Source: Semisulcospira habei
Lineage: Eukaryota; Mollusca; Gastropoda; Semisulcospiridae
Assembly: GCA_036245525.1 (NCBI GenBank)
Contig: BTPG01000002.1
Location: forward strand, 119,810,582 to 119,874,581
Length of the DNA: 64,000 nucleotides
Direction of reading: 5' to 3'
Part shown: positions 10,053 to 19,968 of the stretch, in pieces
How positions within the stretch are numbered: the first letter of the stretch is position 1
Layout of the letters: every line of letters starts with the position of its first letter
The notes under the pieces: generated by a model
What the model was told of the DNA's origin: nothing
Database searches by the model: none
The model's input: the letters and a program-made list of their open reading frames with translations, nothing else
Position numbers and translations under genes: made by a program

Positions 10053-11518
10053 AATAATAATAATAATAATTACGGTATTTATAATGCGCTTATCTTATAA
10101 TAATTATAACTCTTAAGCGCGCACTCACAACTCGCGCACGCATGCGCACGCTTTAGACAATGACTTGCGTACCACAAACAGTGGAATACATTACGACGGT
10201 CAGCTTGGGGTGGGGAGTGTGGTGATATAGTGCTAAAACTGTTGAAAGAGGTGAGTTTTGAGGGCGGACTGGAAGGAGGGGAGAGAGTGTTTCTGACGGA
10301 GAGAGAGTGGGGGAGTGTTCCAGGTGGATGGACCGTAGACGGAGAAGGAGCGGGGGCCGAAAGTGTTAGTTTGGTGCGAGGGATGTGGAGGCGGAGAGGG
10401 TCAGAGGCAGAGCGGAGGGAGTGGGAAGGTGTGTAGGGGTGAAGTAAGTTGGAGAGATAGGCAGGAGCACAGTTGTTCAGGGATTTGTAGCAGAGAGACA
10501 GAATTTTGTATTGGATGCGTTGGGGGATGGGGAGCCAGTGAAGGAGTTTGAGCAGGGGTGTGACGTGGTCGGATTTTTTCTTTCTGAGGACGAGGCGGGC
10601 AGCATTGTTCTGAACACGTTGGAGAGTGAAAATGGTGGAGTGAGGGAGGCCGGAAAGGAGAGAGTTGCAGTAGTCGATGCGAGATAAGATGAGAGAGACA
10701 GCAAGTTTGGTGGCAGCTTCAGTAGTGAGGTATTTTCTGATCTGACTGATGCGGCGGAGGTGGAAATAACATGCCTGGGCCGTGGCGGAAACGAAGCTGG
10801 TCATGGACAGAGAGGAATCGAGGATAACGCCGAGGTTCTTGGCCGAGTCAGAGAGGGAGATGGGGGTGCTATCGAGTTGAAGGTGGAGAGAGGGAGGAAG
10901 CTGGGAGAGTTTCTGGCGAGTGCCTACCAGCATGGCTTCTGTTTTGTCATCGTTCAGTTTTAGCTTGTTTGCTGTCATCCAGTTTTTCACGTCTTCATAG
11001 CAGTCAGCCGTGCGAGTCAGTAGTGACTGAGTGTTGTCGAGTTTGTCTTTGTCTAGCAGTTGTGAGTCGTCAGCGTAGAGGTGGTGGTGTATGCGGTGAG
11101 ACTGGATGATGTTGGACAGAGGAGAGGTGTAGAGTGTGAAAAGGACCGGGCCCAGGACGGACCCCTGTGGGACTCCGCAGAGAGCGTGACTGGGTTGGAA
11201 GAGACGCCGTTGATGGTGACGGACTGCTGTCTGTCGGAGAGGTAGGAGAGAAACCAAGAGTGAGAAGAATCAGTGATGCCAAAGGAGTGGTGGAGTCGGT
11301 GGAGGAGGATAGAGTGGTCTATAGTGTCAAAGGCGGCAGAGAGATCGAGTAGTGTAAGAAGAGAGATGTTGCCCAAGTCGGTGGAGAGAAGCAGATCGTT
11401 TAAGATATGTAGAAGGGCTGTTTCAGTGCTGTGATGTTTGCGATAGGCAGACTGGAATGGACTGAGGAGGTTGTTGTCGGTGAGGTGGAGGTTGAGCTGG
11501 TTGAGAACAACCTTCTCA
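10053..11518 (-). mobile_element. L2/CR1-like LINE, 5'-truncated, inserted antisense in the I-type LINE
   Basis: Reading the minus strand, RT motifs run FQSAYRKHHSTETALLHIL, LLDLSAAFDTIDHSILLHRL (motif A), [20 protein letters not shown] (motif B) and [10 protein letters not shown] (motif C). Then come [25 protein letters not shown] and [15 protein letters not shown], a C-terminal signature of the L2/CR1/Rex group. One frameshift lies at about 11150-11260. The long frame runs 11257 to 10079. The 3' end on this strand finishes in a GCGCATTATAAATACCG-like block and (ATT)n, and the 5' end is cut before the endonuclease. AGACTT flanks both sides (10047-10052, 11519-11524), and the host LINE frame resumes exactly after it. 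Confidence 0.88.
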
Positions 11519-11524
11519 AGACTT

Positions 11525-11960
11525 GATGAAGGAATATTATGACATCATTTTTATTTGGGTCCCAGGGCATGTGGGCATCGAAGGCAACAGGATCGCAGAT
11601 TCTGCTGCCAACAATGCCCGCAATGACTCTGTCCCTGACACACAGACTGTTTATAGTGATTTTAGACATGTGGTTAGTGCGTACATAGCCCGTGAGTGGC
11701 TGTCCGAGTGGGACAAAGAGGAAGCTAACAAGCTGCATGAAGCCCTTCCTAAGTTGTCCGACGGTTTGCCTTATCGCTGCGGCAACCGCCGTGAGTAGAC
11801 TGTCCTTGCTCGGCTCCACATCGTGCACACGTATGTTACGCACTCTTATTTGCTGTCTTGTGCCGATCTAATCGACACAAGGTATAAACATTTCACAGCA
11901 GACTCCTTGAAGGTTTTGTTCCGGGATGAGCCCCCGGACAAGATCTTCAGTTTTCTGAGA
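11525..11960 (+). pseudogene. LINE ORF2 continued: second part of RNase H and C-terminus
   Basis: The frame that ended at LYTDL resumes as MKEYYDIIFIWVPGHVGIEG, followed by NRIADSAANNA, the last RNase H motif. WLSEWDKEEANKLHEALPKL and, after an in-frame TAG at about 11796, LARLHIVHTYVTHSYLLS and FSFLREC follow. The His/Cys-rich ending is the usual end of I/Nimb and Jockey ORF2 proteins. Confidence 0.8.
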
Positions 11961-12206
11961 GAGTGCCATATTTTTTATTAAGATCTGAGCATTTATAGAC
12001 TTTGGTGATTCTTTTCTTTTGGCCTTTTTGGGAGTCTGTTGACGTTTTTGTTAAAGACGTGCGACATTTTAGCATGAAATATTTTAAAATATTTACATCT
12101 TGTCTTAAGCCCTTTATTTTAGTCTGGCTGGCCAGAATTTTACCCATCCCGCCGTGAGATGGCCTTAGTTGCCTGCTTGGCATTAAACCCAAATAACTAA
12201 CTAACT
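11961..12206 (+). repeat. 3' untranslated tail of the I/Nimb-type LINE
   Basis: The block ends with GGCATTAAACCCAAATAACT and TAAC repeats, a common 3' end of I/Nimb LINEs in invertebrates. No poly(A) follows, as expected for this clade. Confidence 0.65.
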
Positions 12207-13649
12207 TGAGAATTCAAACAAGGATTTGGCAGTGAGAGTCATAGATACACATGTGACCCGCATGGCATAAAGGGCCCTAAGAATTTATGCACCTTTCAGA
12301 AGAGCATAAGTATCTGTGCCTCTTGCAATAGGGAGCAGTTTCCATTTTTCCATCAACACTGAAACTATGGCATGGATTCTCATAGGCTATGTAATTCATA
12401 TCTTCCTGATGCTGCAGGGCCCCATGATTATCTGTACCTCCTACAGACAGGACGGGTTTTGTGGTGAAAACATGTCAGACGTCAGGGCAACAGGGTGGGC
12501 AGTGGGGTGGGAAAAGGAGGAGCAAATGGTAAGGGTCTCGAGAGCGGCGGCAGAGGACATCTGCACCCTGCTGAAACGTGCTAGCTAGGGGTGGGGGGGG
12601 GGGGGTGGGGGCGGGGGGGGGGGGGGGGTGGTCAGAAGGAAGTAACAAAAGGGAGCCACAATTAACCTATGCCACATAGCGGGTGTGAGCCTATGTATCA
12701 TGGAAAGGGGTTGAAGAGGATTTCAAACTCACCCAGTCTAATTATTGGTCCTTTCTCTTTCGAGGTCAAACACATTTACAACAGTTTTCAAAACACTGCA
12801 CACTCATTCCAGCACATACATTGGTCATGACAGCTCAAGGGTAGCAGTGACTGATCAGCCTGGTAAAAAACTAATGGGCCACTACACATGAGCCAACATA
12901 AACGATCCTTTTACTGAAACTGGCACTGGACGTGAAATCCATCACCTGAGGCATTCCCCACACACCAGCGGTGCCCATGTCTTTGTGAGACAGATCTTCA
13001 AATGCCACTACAGGCATTGGGAACCAACAGAAATTGTGAGTCTTGTCACTCGTAAATCTACAGCAGTGTTTATGGCATGAAGAGGGTGATCAGGTGTTCA
13101 GTGATCAAACACTGAGCAGTCCTGGGAACTGCTGTCTATAGACTGTGACAGTGGCACAGCACATCGCTTCTGTTTAGCTGTGTTGTGTCACACACATATT
13201 GCCAACACCGCGCTTGACTGGCCATTGCTTGATGGGCATTTTGAACAGTGTGACCCGACATTCTGACACATTGGGAGGTAGCACCGTCACAAGAAAACAT
13301 TCATGACAACTTCTTCTTGCACCAACTTTATCTAAACACATGTTAATGTGTTTTGTTTGAAGTCACCACCAAGGCGAGTAATCAGATTAAGCTGACTGCC
13401 AGATGCCAGTGGAGTGCCTCACGGCCACCCTGCATCACAACAGTGAACAACTTCCACCTGAGACAAACCTAAACTTTCACTGGGACCTTCGTGCATGTGT
13501 GTTTTCATGTGGAGGAGGTCCTTGAGGGTTCAGTGTCAATCTAGTCCCTGATGCCAGGCTGAGCATCTTAACCGCTGGAGTGTGGCAACAGACGTTCATT
13601 ACATACCGATTCTGTGCTTACAGTCCTAATTACTTACATGTGTGGTCTT
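12207..13649. other. Gene-free intron-like stretch with a G-rich homopolymer
   Basis: No coding region or known repeat was recognised. The one clear feature is an almost pure G tract at 12588-12630, broken by a few T and C. A weak palindrome related to the family at 19195-19258 may lie at 12238-12342. By position this is probably a PRMT7 intron upstream of the first exon seen. Confidence 0.5.
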
Positions 13650-13659
13650 AAACTGGAGG

Positions 13660-13819
13660 AAGGGAGCGGGGTAGCTCAGTTGGTAGAGCGTTCGACTCTT
13701 GTCCGAAAGGTTGTGGGTTCAAACCCAGCTCGGGTCAAAATTTGTACAGACCTCTTCGGTGCCCCATCTTTAAAATCACCTTTTTGGTGGACAACAGACA
13801 TTTCAGGGTTTTTTTGGTA
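13660..13819 (+). mobile_element. tRNA-Lys-like SINE with 10-bp target duplication
   Basis: A tRNA-like head contains box A (TAGCTCAGTTGG) and box B (GGTTCAAACCC) with usual spacing. The anticodon loop CTCTTGT suggests CTT (Lys). The acceptor stem pairs poorly and no tRNA 3' end is present; an unrelated tail continues to about 13819. AAACTGGAGG lies at 13650-13659 and 13820-13829, a direct repeat exactly flanking the unit. This makes it a retroposed SINE rather than a working tRNA gene. Confidence 0.8.
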
Positions 13820-14096
13820 AAACTGGAGGTCATTCAGAGATTAGTATGTAGCAAGGTGTGCACGTGGTAAAGGGGAGATTTGTCAGGTGGGTGTTTGGGC
13901 TGGTGACAAAGATATATCGTGGTTCACTGGCATCTGTGGTCAGTCCGATTATTTGTTGTTGATCCAAGGTCCCTCCAGCAATATATCTGTGATCATGATA
14001 TAACGTGATATTTATATCAAGTCAGAGCTGTATTATTATTATTATTGGCAGCCTTTTTATTTGTAGCAAAATTTCAGGTAATTGTTCTGTCTGCAG

Positions 14097-14205
14097 GCTT
14101 TCCAGCCAATGGCGGAGTGTGCAGAACAAGTCATGGCGGCCAATGGCTTCACAGACGAAATCCAGCTTATTCCGAAACGATCCACAGAAATTACAGTGGG
14201 CCCAG
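14097..14205 (+). CDS. PRMT7: PRMT7 exon (AdoMet domain, region after the GxGxG motif)
   Basis: The exon is bounded by CTGCAG and the donor GTAATT. It starts in phase 0 and encodes [20 protein letters not shown] and [15 protein letters not shown], ending one base into the next codon. In PRMT7 this follows the methyltransferase GTGTGLLS motif, which must be in an earlier exon not seen here. PRMT7 is a mono-methylating (type III) arginine methyltransferase of histones and RNA-binding proteins with two tandem PRMT modules. Identification rests on this exon and the next three forming one frame. An upstream exon is missing from the window because large elements fill the preceding intron or because it lies outside. 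Confidence 0.85.
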
Positions 14206-14320
14206 GTAATTTCATCAGAGGCTGACACTTGACAGGACACTTGATACATGGATCCCTATGGTGGAAAGTCCAAAATTTGGAGTTGTCTTCTGATGCTCAG
14301 TATGGAAGAGTAGCCGTAAG

Positions 14321-14391
14321 AGTTCAAGGTTTGTGTCACAGTAGCCTGGCCCCTCCAGCCGTCAGGCTATTCTGGTACCACCCTTGAACTG
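14321..14391. repeat. Palindromic MITE core, copy 1
   Basis: AGTTCAAGG...GTAGCCTGGC pairs imperfectly with GTCAGGCTATTCTGG...CCTTGAACT around a short spacer. It is the same hairpin family as at 14866-14935, 15806-15901 and 18715-18781. It is the most decayed of the four. Confidence 0.65.
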
Positions 14392-14865
14392 TCATGGGTA
14401 CAGGGGTTGCTCAGATGTGTTGAGGGTCGCATGCATGTACACCCGGGGTTGCTAAAAATGCGTGTGACATGGAAAAATGTGTGACATACAATATACGGTT
14501 ATGTAAATGCTCCATAACACTACAGAGGATTTCTAGGGTGAAAATTTACTTGTATGACAAGATAGGTATTCCTGTCAGCACTTGCTACATTTTGTAAAAT
14601 GTTTTCTCTGTCCCACCACCTGGCCAAGTCACTGTGGTGACTGAGCAGTTCCTTAGTCATTCCATCCCTGACCCTGATGCAAAGAGGTGGTCGCTGTAAA
14701 GATGCATGCGTGTACACAGACACCTCCCAAAAATGTGTAAGGTCTCTCAGAAATGCATGATTTATGCCAAAAAAGAAAATGCAATAATCGTGAGCTCTTG
14801 TGCTATTGTCTTTCTTTCTGTTGGGGTTCTTCTCTGTTGTGTCACAGTCAGGAGTAAGTGGGGTA

Positions 14866-15028
14866 ACCCGTAGTGCCAGATTAGCTTGGCACCTTCAGGC
14901 GCCATGCTAATCTGGCACTACCCTTGAATTATCATGGTCCATCCATCTCCGGCAACTGGTACATAATCGTTAAGTGACACCTCCAAAATTTAGGATGGTA
15001 AGTGTGGCCTTGGGGCTAAATGGGTTAA
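14866..15028. repeat. Palindromic MITE, copy 2, right TTAA end visible
   Basis: GTAGTGCCAGATTAGCTTGGC at 14870 pairs with GCCATGCTAATCTGGCACTAC at 14901. About 100 bp further, GGGGCTAAATGGGTTAAG ends in TTAA at 15025-15028, like the ends of the copies at 15771 and 18638. The left TTAA boundary was not found. Confidence 0.65.
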
Positions 15029-15552
15029 GCTCAGCGATCTGTGTTTGCTGATCAATGCTGCCAGTCCCAGTGCCAGCTGTAGGACATGGATCAAAGCTGG
15101 TGTCTGATGACAAAGATGCTGCTAGAAATTTCACAGATGAAGTGAAATGTCCTGAAAAGTTGTTGAACCGACTTAAGGAAATTTTCAGCATCATCACGCT
15201 GTCTTCATCATCAACATGCTGTAGGTTGATCAGACAGCATGATGCTGTCAAAGATTTCAGAAGTAAGCATTTAACTTAGAAACTACTGGTCCTGTCTTTG
15301 CGTGAACATGATATTTGTCACCTTTGCAGAAATTTCAATAGGTCATTGCAGGGTAACGTTGTTTTACTCATTTAATCTTAGGGTAACAGAAAAAGTTGCA
15401 ATGGTCAATTTTTCTCAGTTCTCAGAGATTCAGAAGTTTTGAAGCATACACAAAGAGGACTGCTTGGCTACACATCTATACTGCTATGGCCAAAAATCTT
15501 GCTCCTCTGAATATAGAAATTTAGACATAATTTCTATTTTTGTGCTTTACAG

Positions 15553-15665
15553 ATGGTGACATGGCATGTAGAGCAAACCTGCTTGTGACAGAAGTGTTTG
15601 ACACCGAACTGATTGGGGAAGGAGCGATCAGCACTTACACTCACGCACATGAGCATCTTCTTGAT
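15553..15665 (+). CDS. PRMT7: PRMT7 exon (catalytic double-Glu loop)
   Basis: The acceptor TTTACAG and donor GTACGT bound 113 bases that, with one base carried from the previous exon, encode exactly 38 codons: [20 protein letters not shown] then [18 protein letters not shown]. The E-x(8)-E pattern in [12 protein letters not shown] is the PRMT double-Glu loop that orients the substrate arginine. [12 protein letters not shown] is the family form, so Val for Leu is a conservative change. The exon ends in phase 0. This is the strongest single piece of evidence for PRMT7. Confidence 0.92.
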
Positions 15666-15770
15666 GTACGTATTGGTTTTACTATCTCATGCCTGGTGAT
15701 GTTCTCTCCCTGAAGATGTGTTGCACCCCTTCACTGCCAGTCAACACAAATTTTGTCTCTGCAATCTTAG

Positions 15771-15981
15771 TTAACTCATTCAGTCCCAACCTACAGCAAG
15801 ACATGGATCGAGCATGATAGTTCAAGGGTGGTGCCAGAATAGCTTGGCGCCCATAGGCGCCAAGCTATTCTGGCACCACCCTTGAACTATCATGCTCGAT
15901 CTGTCTCTAGAATTGTAATACAGTCCTTCAGATGGCAACTTCAAAATTTTAGGATTTCGGTCCTGGTGTAGAATGTGTTAA
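15771..15981. mobile_element. TTAA-bounded palindromic MITE, copy 3 (best preserved)
   Basis: The 211-bp unit begins TTAACTCATTC and ends GAATGTGTTAA, so its ends are inverted copies anchored on TTAA. Its centre is a perfect 46-bp stem (15806-15851 with 15856-15901) around the loop CATA. TTAA boundaries suggest mobilisation by a piggyBac-like or Kolobok-like transposase; no coding capacity is present. It lies in the PRMT7 intron after the catalytic-loop exon. Confidence 0.75.
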
Positions 15982-16018
15982 TTCAACATCAGAACCAGGA
16001 TTCAAAGTGGAGTCGGCA

Positions 16019-16200
16019 AGAGGCGTAGATCATTATGAGCCCCCGCAACTGCAGGGGCTCTTAATAATAATAATAATAATGCATAGCATTTATATGGCGC
16101 ATTTCTCATATTTATAATATAACTCAATGCGCAGAATGTAGCCGCGAACTGAACCCAACAAGCACGCTCACGTGAATCACACGCATTCACTCACACACTG
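16019..16200 (-). mobile_element. 3'-end fragment of an L2-like LINE or partner SINE
   Basis: TTAATAATAATAATAATAAT is followed by GCATTTATATGGCGCATTTC and a CG-containing spacer, the same order as the 3' end of the LINE at 10053 read in plus orientation. Just upstream, AAGAGGCGTAGATCATTATG and GCAGGGGCTCTT resemble one half of the palindrome at 19195-19258, which the LINE fragment seems to have interrupted. Confidence 0.55.
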
Positions 16201-16918
16201 TACGTAAACACAGAACATTCACGTGGTGCTAAGGGCAAGCTCAAGCGAGCTACTGACGGTATTTGGAAATCGTTTTGTATTTGAAATTTTATTAAGTTGG
16301 CTGAAACTGATACCAAAGTGGGGATTTATGAGTCTTGCAGTTTGATTTAGTTTGATTTAGTTCACTTTATCTCGGCATTCAAGGTGTCAGTGTGTCAGCA
16401 AAACAGTCTCATTTCTCGATCCCTGAAAACATCACCTATGCATCACGGCGGTTTCTCTTTGCGGGATTTGGCCCACTTAGTTTTAGCGGCTAAGCGTGTG
16501 TGCTAGCTAACCTGCCACTTGCCCGCACGTGCAGAGAAATATTCACGCATGCGCAGAGGATAACCTACCTTCGATATCAGCGACAAGACGGCGGGCTCAG
16601 ACTAGCGATTAAAGACTAATTTTTCCTCTACTGAGAAGGCTACAGGAGGTTCATTATGGGTGAAAGAAGCAGTTTAGCCTCTTCATAGTTCTACCTTGGT
16701 TTAAGACTGAAAAAATACTATAATTTGGATTTTTGGATGGGAAAGAGGAGGTCTGATTGAAGTCTGTGTCACTCTCTAGGCCGGTATAACACTAGCATTC
16801 TCTCCCCACCAGTGCTCTGGTATACAAGTTCTGTCAACACTTTTAATGGGCAAATGTGATAGTAAAATGGTTCCCACGGATTTGACAGCTCAGTATTTAT
16901 CCTGCACGTTGTTAATTG

Positions 16919-16920
<2 letters not shown>

Positions 16921-17007
<87 letters not shown>

Positions 17008-17024
17008 CGCACACACACACACAG
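16921..17024. repeat. (CT)n microsatellite followed by (CA)n
   Basis: An unbroken TC repeat of 42 units (16921-17004) passes through GCACG into a short CA tract. The frames that stay open through it are repeat artefacts. Confidence 0.95.
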
Positions 17025-17184
17025 GCTGAGAAAAAGGAAAAAAGAGAGATTTCTGCGTTCCCAGATGAAACTTTTCTTGGATATTGTTAGACGTGTGTTC
17101 TTTCTGTGCTGTGAGTGTACCTGTTTTAACTGCAGATATTTCACTTTGACTTTGACATTTGTTTCTGTGGTGTTTACATTACAG

Positions 17185-17377
17185 TATGGCTGCCCATACA
17201 TATGAGTTTCATTTAAAATGCGTAAATAAACTATGCAGAATATGTGGCCGGCGGGCAGAACAGGGAGACAACAAACATTACATAAAGGCACACCCCTGCC
17301 AGCTGTTTCAGGTTGAGATCAAATACGTGTTTGGTATTGACATAGGTGAGGACAGTGAAGGTACACATTCCACGTGA
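17185..17377 (+). pseudogene. Fragment resembling the N-terminal non-core zinc region of RAG1
   Basis: The open stretch starts at an ATG just after TTTACATTACAG and encodes HLKCVNKLCRICGRRAEQG, then a spacer, then FQVEIKYVFGIDIGEDSEG and THST before TGA. LCRxCG followed some 30-40 residues later by IxxVFxIDxxxDxxxxHPTxFC is a pattern of the RAG1 non-core N-terminal part. The stop falls where the next Cys pair would be expected. The transposon at 24683-27688 encodes the same pattern (KCRICGG ... YGINIQEDKDLMHSKTLC). This could be a decayed copy of such an element or an exon with a donor at ATAG/GTGAGG. It is bounded by (CT)n tracts. Confidence 0.5.
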
Positions 17378-17523
17378 CTTCGCTATCTTTTAACAAAACA
17401 TTTCCTAAGTGTGTTTATGCCGCTGACAAAGTAAGAAAACGGATACTGGTGCTTGGATTACCTGACCATCACCAGGACAGGTAGTCTGTTCAGATTTTCA
17501 GCATGTAATAGAGTGGAATGCTA

Positions 17524-17674
<151 letters not shown>

Positions 17675-18360
17675 ATTGAGAGAAGATAGAGATTGGCGCA
17701 CCCTGCTCTGTACGAGACTACTAACTTAGCTTTTCTGGAGCTGTGGCAGAAATTGTTTGTAATAGCTAGGTTGCCATTTTCAGCAGTGTGCACACATGCT
17801 GAAATTGAGCCTCTTAGGGGAAAGGTTACAACACAAGTGCTGATATTACCAAGTGTTTTACTTGCTTCCTGTGTAAGTGCAGGAAATAAAATTATAACCT
17901 TGATAAAGGCAGACTTTTTGCCTTCAAGGTGAGAAAGATGTTTGTGCTGTAGAAACTTGAAAAACTGGCTAAATCTTTAGTTATTTGCAAGAGGTATCCG
18001 TTTTTGCTTCTTTGTTGCTACTGTGGCGATTGCAGCCAGCTGGAGTCTGGCTATGCCTGCATAGATGGATCAGGTTAACGCTGTTGGCAAACTAAGTGGG
18101 CTAGAGGAAACTGCCGTGGCATAACTTGCAACGCATTGGTATGACCACTTACTGCTTACATTGTAAGCAATGAGTGGTAAATGTTTGAACATAATTATAC
18201 CTATCTGTTTCTTTTCTAACAAGGTAGCTCCAGCTGTGAAATCTTGTTTGATATTAGTAGCTCAAGGGCAGTCACCAGTGCCTGAAAATCCTGATGCCTT
18301 GGAGTTGTAATGGTTCTATCTTGTCAAGAAGAGAAAGACTCAGAATCTTCCTGTTTACAG

Positions 18361-18593
18361 GAGGATTGCCTGGTGGTTCCACGAGCGGCCAATGTGTACA
18401 TTCAGCCCGTCACATCCAATTTCATCCGACGCTGGAATGACCCTCAGCCTGTAGAGGTCAAGCCTGGAGACAGTATCATGTTCCCAGCACAATATCGCAG
18501 CTGTGGTGGAGCTCCATCCTTGCATGACCTTCAGCTTGACCAAGTGGATGAGGCTTTCTTTACACCATTATGTCCCCCTGTTAAAGTTTTCAG
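18361..18593 (+). CDS. PRMT7: PRMT7 exon (beta-barrel of the first PRMT module)
   Basis: The acceptor CTGTTTACAG and donor GTAAAC bound 233 bases in phase 0, ending with two bases of a split codon. The product reads EDCLVVPRAANVYIQPV, then RSCGGAPSLHDLQLDQV and FFTPLCPPVKVF. In PRMT7 this follows the HAHxHL sequence of the preceding exon and forms the substrate-side beta-barrel, with CxGAPSxxDxQLxQV as a recognisable landmark. An ATG upstream at 18310 is in the intron side and is not the start. Confidence 0.88.
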
Positions 18594-18637
18594 GTAAACA
18601 GTCATAGGCAATATATATTGGAACTGTATTTCTGTAG

Positions 18638-18831
18638 TTAACTCATTAATCCTGAGGCTGATTCTTTTAAAATTTGCCTTTTGCCCTATGAAGACTACAT
18701 TACAGATCATTTCAGTTCACAGGTGGTGCCAGAATAGCTTGGTGCCTGAGGCACCAAGCTATTCTGGCACTACCTTTGAACTATTGTCAAATTTATTTCA
18801 AGCAATAGTGTATCAGGATGAAAAGGGTTAA
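18638..18831. mobile_element. TTAA-bounded palindromic MITE, copy 4
   Basis: Begins TTAACTCATTAATCCTGA and ends GGATGAAAAGGGTTAA, inverted to each other. The centre pairs GTTCACAGGTGGTGCCAGAA (from 18715) with the stretch ending TTTGAAC at 18781, with a few mismatches. Same family as 15771-15981. Confidence 0.75.
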
Positions 18832-19194
18832 ATGTCCTCCAGCTGACGTCCTGATTTGCCTGAGGACCTTTTGCTTAGTAAGAAGTTAATCTCTGTCTTC
18901 TTACTATAATTGCTGTAGATTTAAATAACTTCTCTAAAGAAAAATTCTTGATTTTTAAGCACTGGTTGTTGTATTAGAATTGTCAAAGCTTTTAATTTTA
19001 CTGTGAGTGTAGCCACAGTTGATTTACTTCAGTTCTCGGTCTGGTATTCATGGCCTCAAATTTTACTAGCCCGCAGTGTGGTCCCAACTTTAAACCCTTC
19101 TTTGCCATTGGATGCAGGGTGTTTGAAATCATTATAAAATTCATTATCAAAGATGGGGAGCCATCAAAAGAATATGCATTCAAAGTGATTTCAT

Positions 19195-19258
19195 CAAGAG
19201 GCATAGATCCTCATGAGCCTTGCAGGTGCAGGGGCTCATGAGGATCTATACCTCTTGC
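19195..19258. repeat. Second palindrome family
   Basis: CAAGAGGCATAGATCCTCAT... pairs with ...ATGAGGATCTATACCTCTTG around TTGCAGGTGCAGG. A half-copy occurs at 16019 and a weak one near 12240. It lies just outside the DIRS element that starts at 19278. Confidence 0.7.
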
Positions 19259-19277
19259 AGTTGGGTGATGTTCAGTT

Positions 19278-19490
19278 GTTTCCTCAAAAACATTACCGAT
19301 GCCATTACTACAAGGAAGGAACCATCCTATAGCTTACATAATTTTAGCCAAAAACTTACGATGTGTACCTATAGGACCAGGGGAGGTAACCTAGGGGTGC
19401 CATGACCCAGTACCCCGAATAGCTTCCTGTTCCACCCCTTACGGGTAACTGGCCTATGCAGACACGCCAGTTTATTCCTTTAGCTTACTT
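19278..19490 (+). repeat. DIRS copy 2 left inverted terminal repeat
   Basis: Matches 28533-28763 inverted, through CCATTACTACAAGGAAGGA, TAGCTTACATAATTTTAGCC and AACTGGC...ACACGCCAGTTTATTC. The match ends about 19490. Confidence 0.8.
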
Positions 19491-19968
19491 CCTTAGAGTT
19501 CAGACGTGTGTTAGCCTACTGCAGTGTGAAGCCTACGGCTGTGTAGGGTTCTGCACCGGTGGTACCTGCGACTTACTGACCGGAAGATTCCCAGGCTGTG
19601 TGTTCCTAGCCTTGCCTCGGAGCCCTTAGACTGTTGTCATTTGTGTGCTTTTTTTCGGGTGCTGCGCCGGTTGTTACCTTTGACTTCGAGACTTGTTCCC
19701 GGCTGTGTGCGTTGTGCTAGGCCTCGGGGCCCTTAGACTGTTTTCACTTTGGTGCCTTGCTTGCGGTGCTGCACCGGTGGTTGTCTTCGACTTGGACACT
19801 CAAGTTGTTACCGGCTGTGTGTTGTGCCGGGCCTTGGAGCCCTTGAACTGTTGTTTCCTGTGCCTCCTGCTTGGTGCCCTCGGAACAAGTTCGTGCGTGG
19901 CAGTCTTCTGGGCCATACGTCGCTGTCCCGGCGCCTTGCCCATCATGTGAGGAGTCCATCTGCCCGCG

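Larger units (their letters stand above)
1..12206 (+). mobile_element. I/Nimb-type LINE retrotransposon, 5'-incomplete, split by three nested insertions
   Basis: One non-LTR retrotransposon can be followed through the first 12 kb in pieces: ORF1 (1-1213), endonuclease (1432-2127), RT (2474-4414), connection plus first RNase H part (9575-10046), second RNase H part plus tail (11525-11960) and a 3' UTR ending in TAACTAAC repeats near 12206. The gaps are a foldback (2128-2461), a DIRS element (4415-9571) and an L2-like LINE (10053-11518). Across the DIRS and L2 gaps the reading frame is continuous once the insert is set aside, which fixes those boundaries. ORF1 zinc knuckles, an APE endonuclease and an RNase H after the RT are the I/Nimb arrangement. 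Premature stops and frameshifts show it is dead. The 5' end lies outside the window. Confidence 0.85.

Noticed and set aside
12316..12588. A 90-aa protein upstream of the SINE
   Set aside because: No family resemblance, no splice sites with a consistent frame, and it runs into a G homopolymer.
13661..13738. A functional tRNA-Lys gene
   Set aside because: Boxes A and B are good, but the acceptor stem does not pair, the sequence runs on into an unrelated tail and the whole unit is flanked by a 10-bp duplication, so it is a SINE.
18310..18360. ATG upstream of the PRMT7 exon at 18361 as a gene start
   Set aside because: The PRMT7 match begins exactly after TTTACAG at 18361; the upstream codons are intron sequence that happens to be open.
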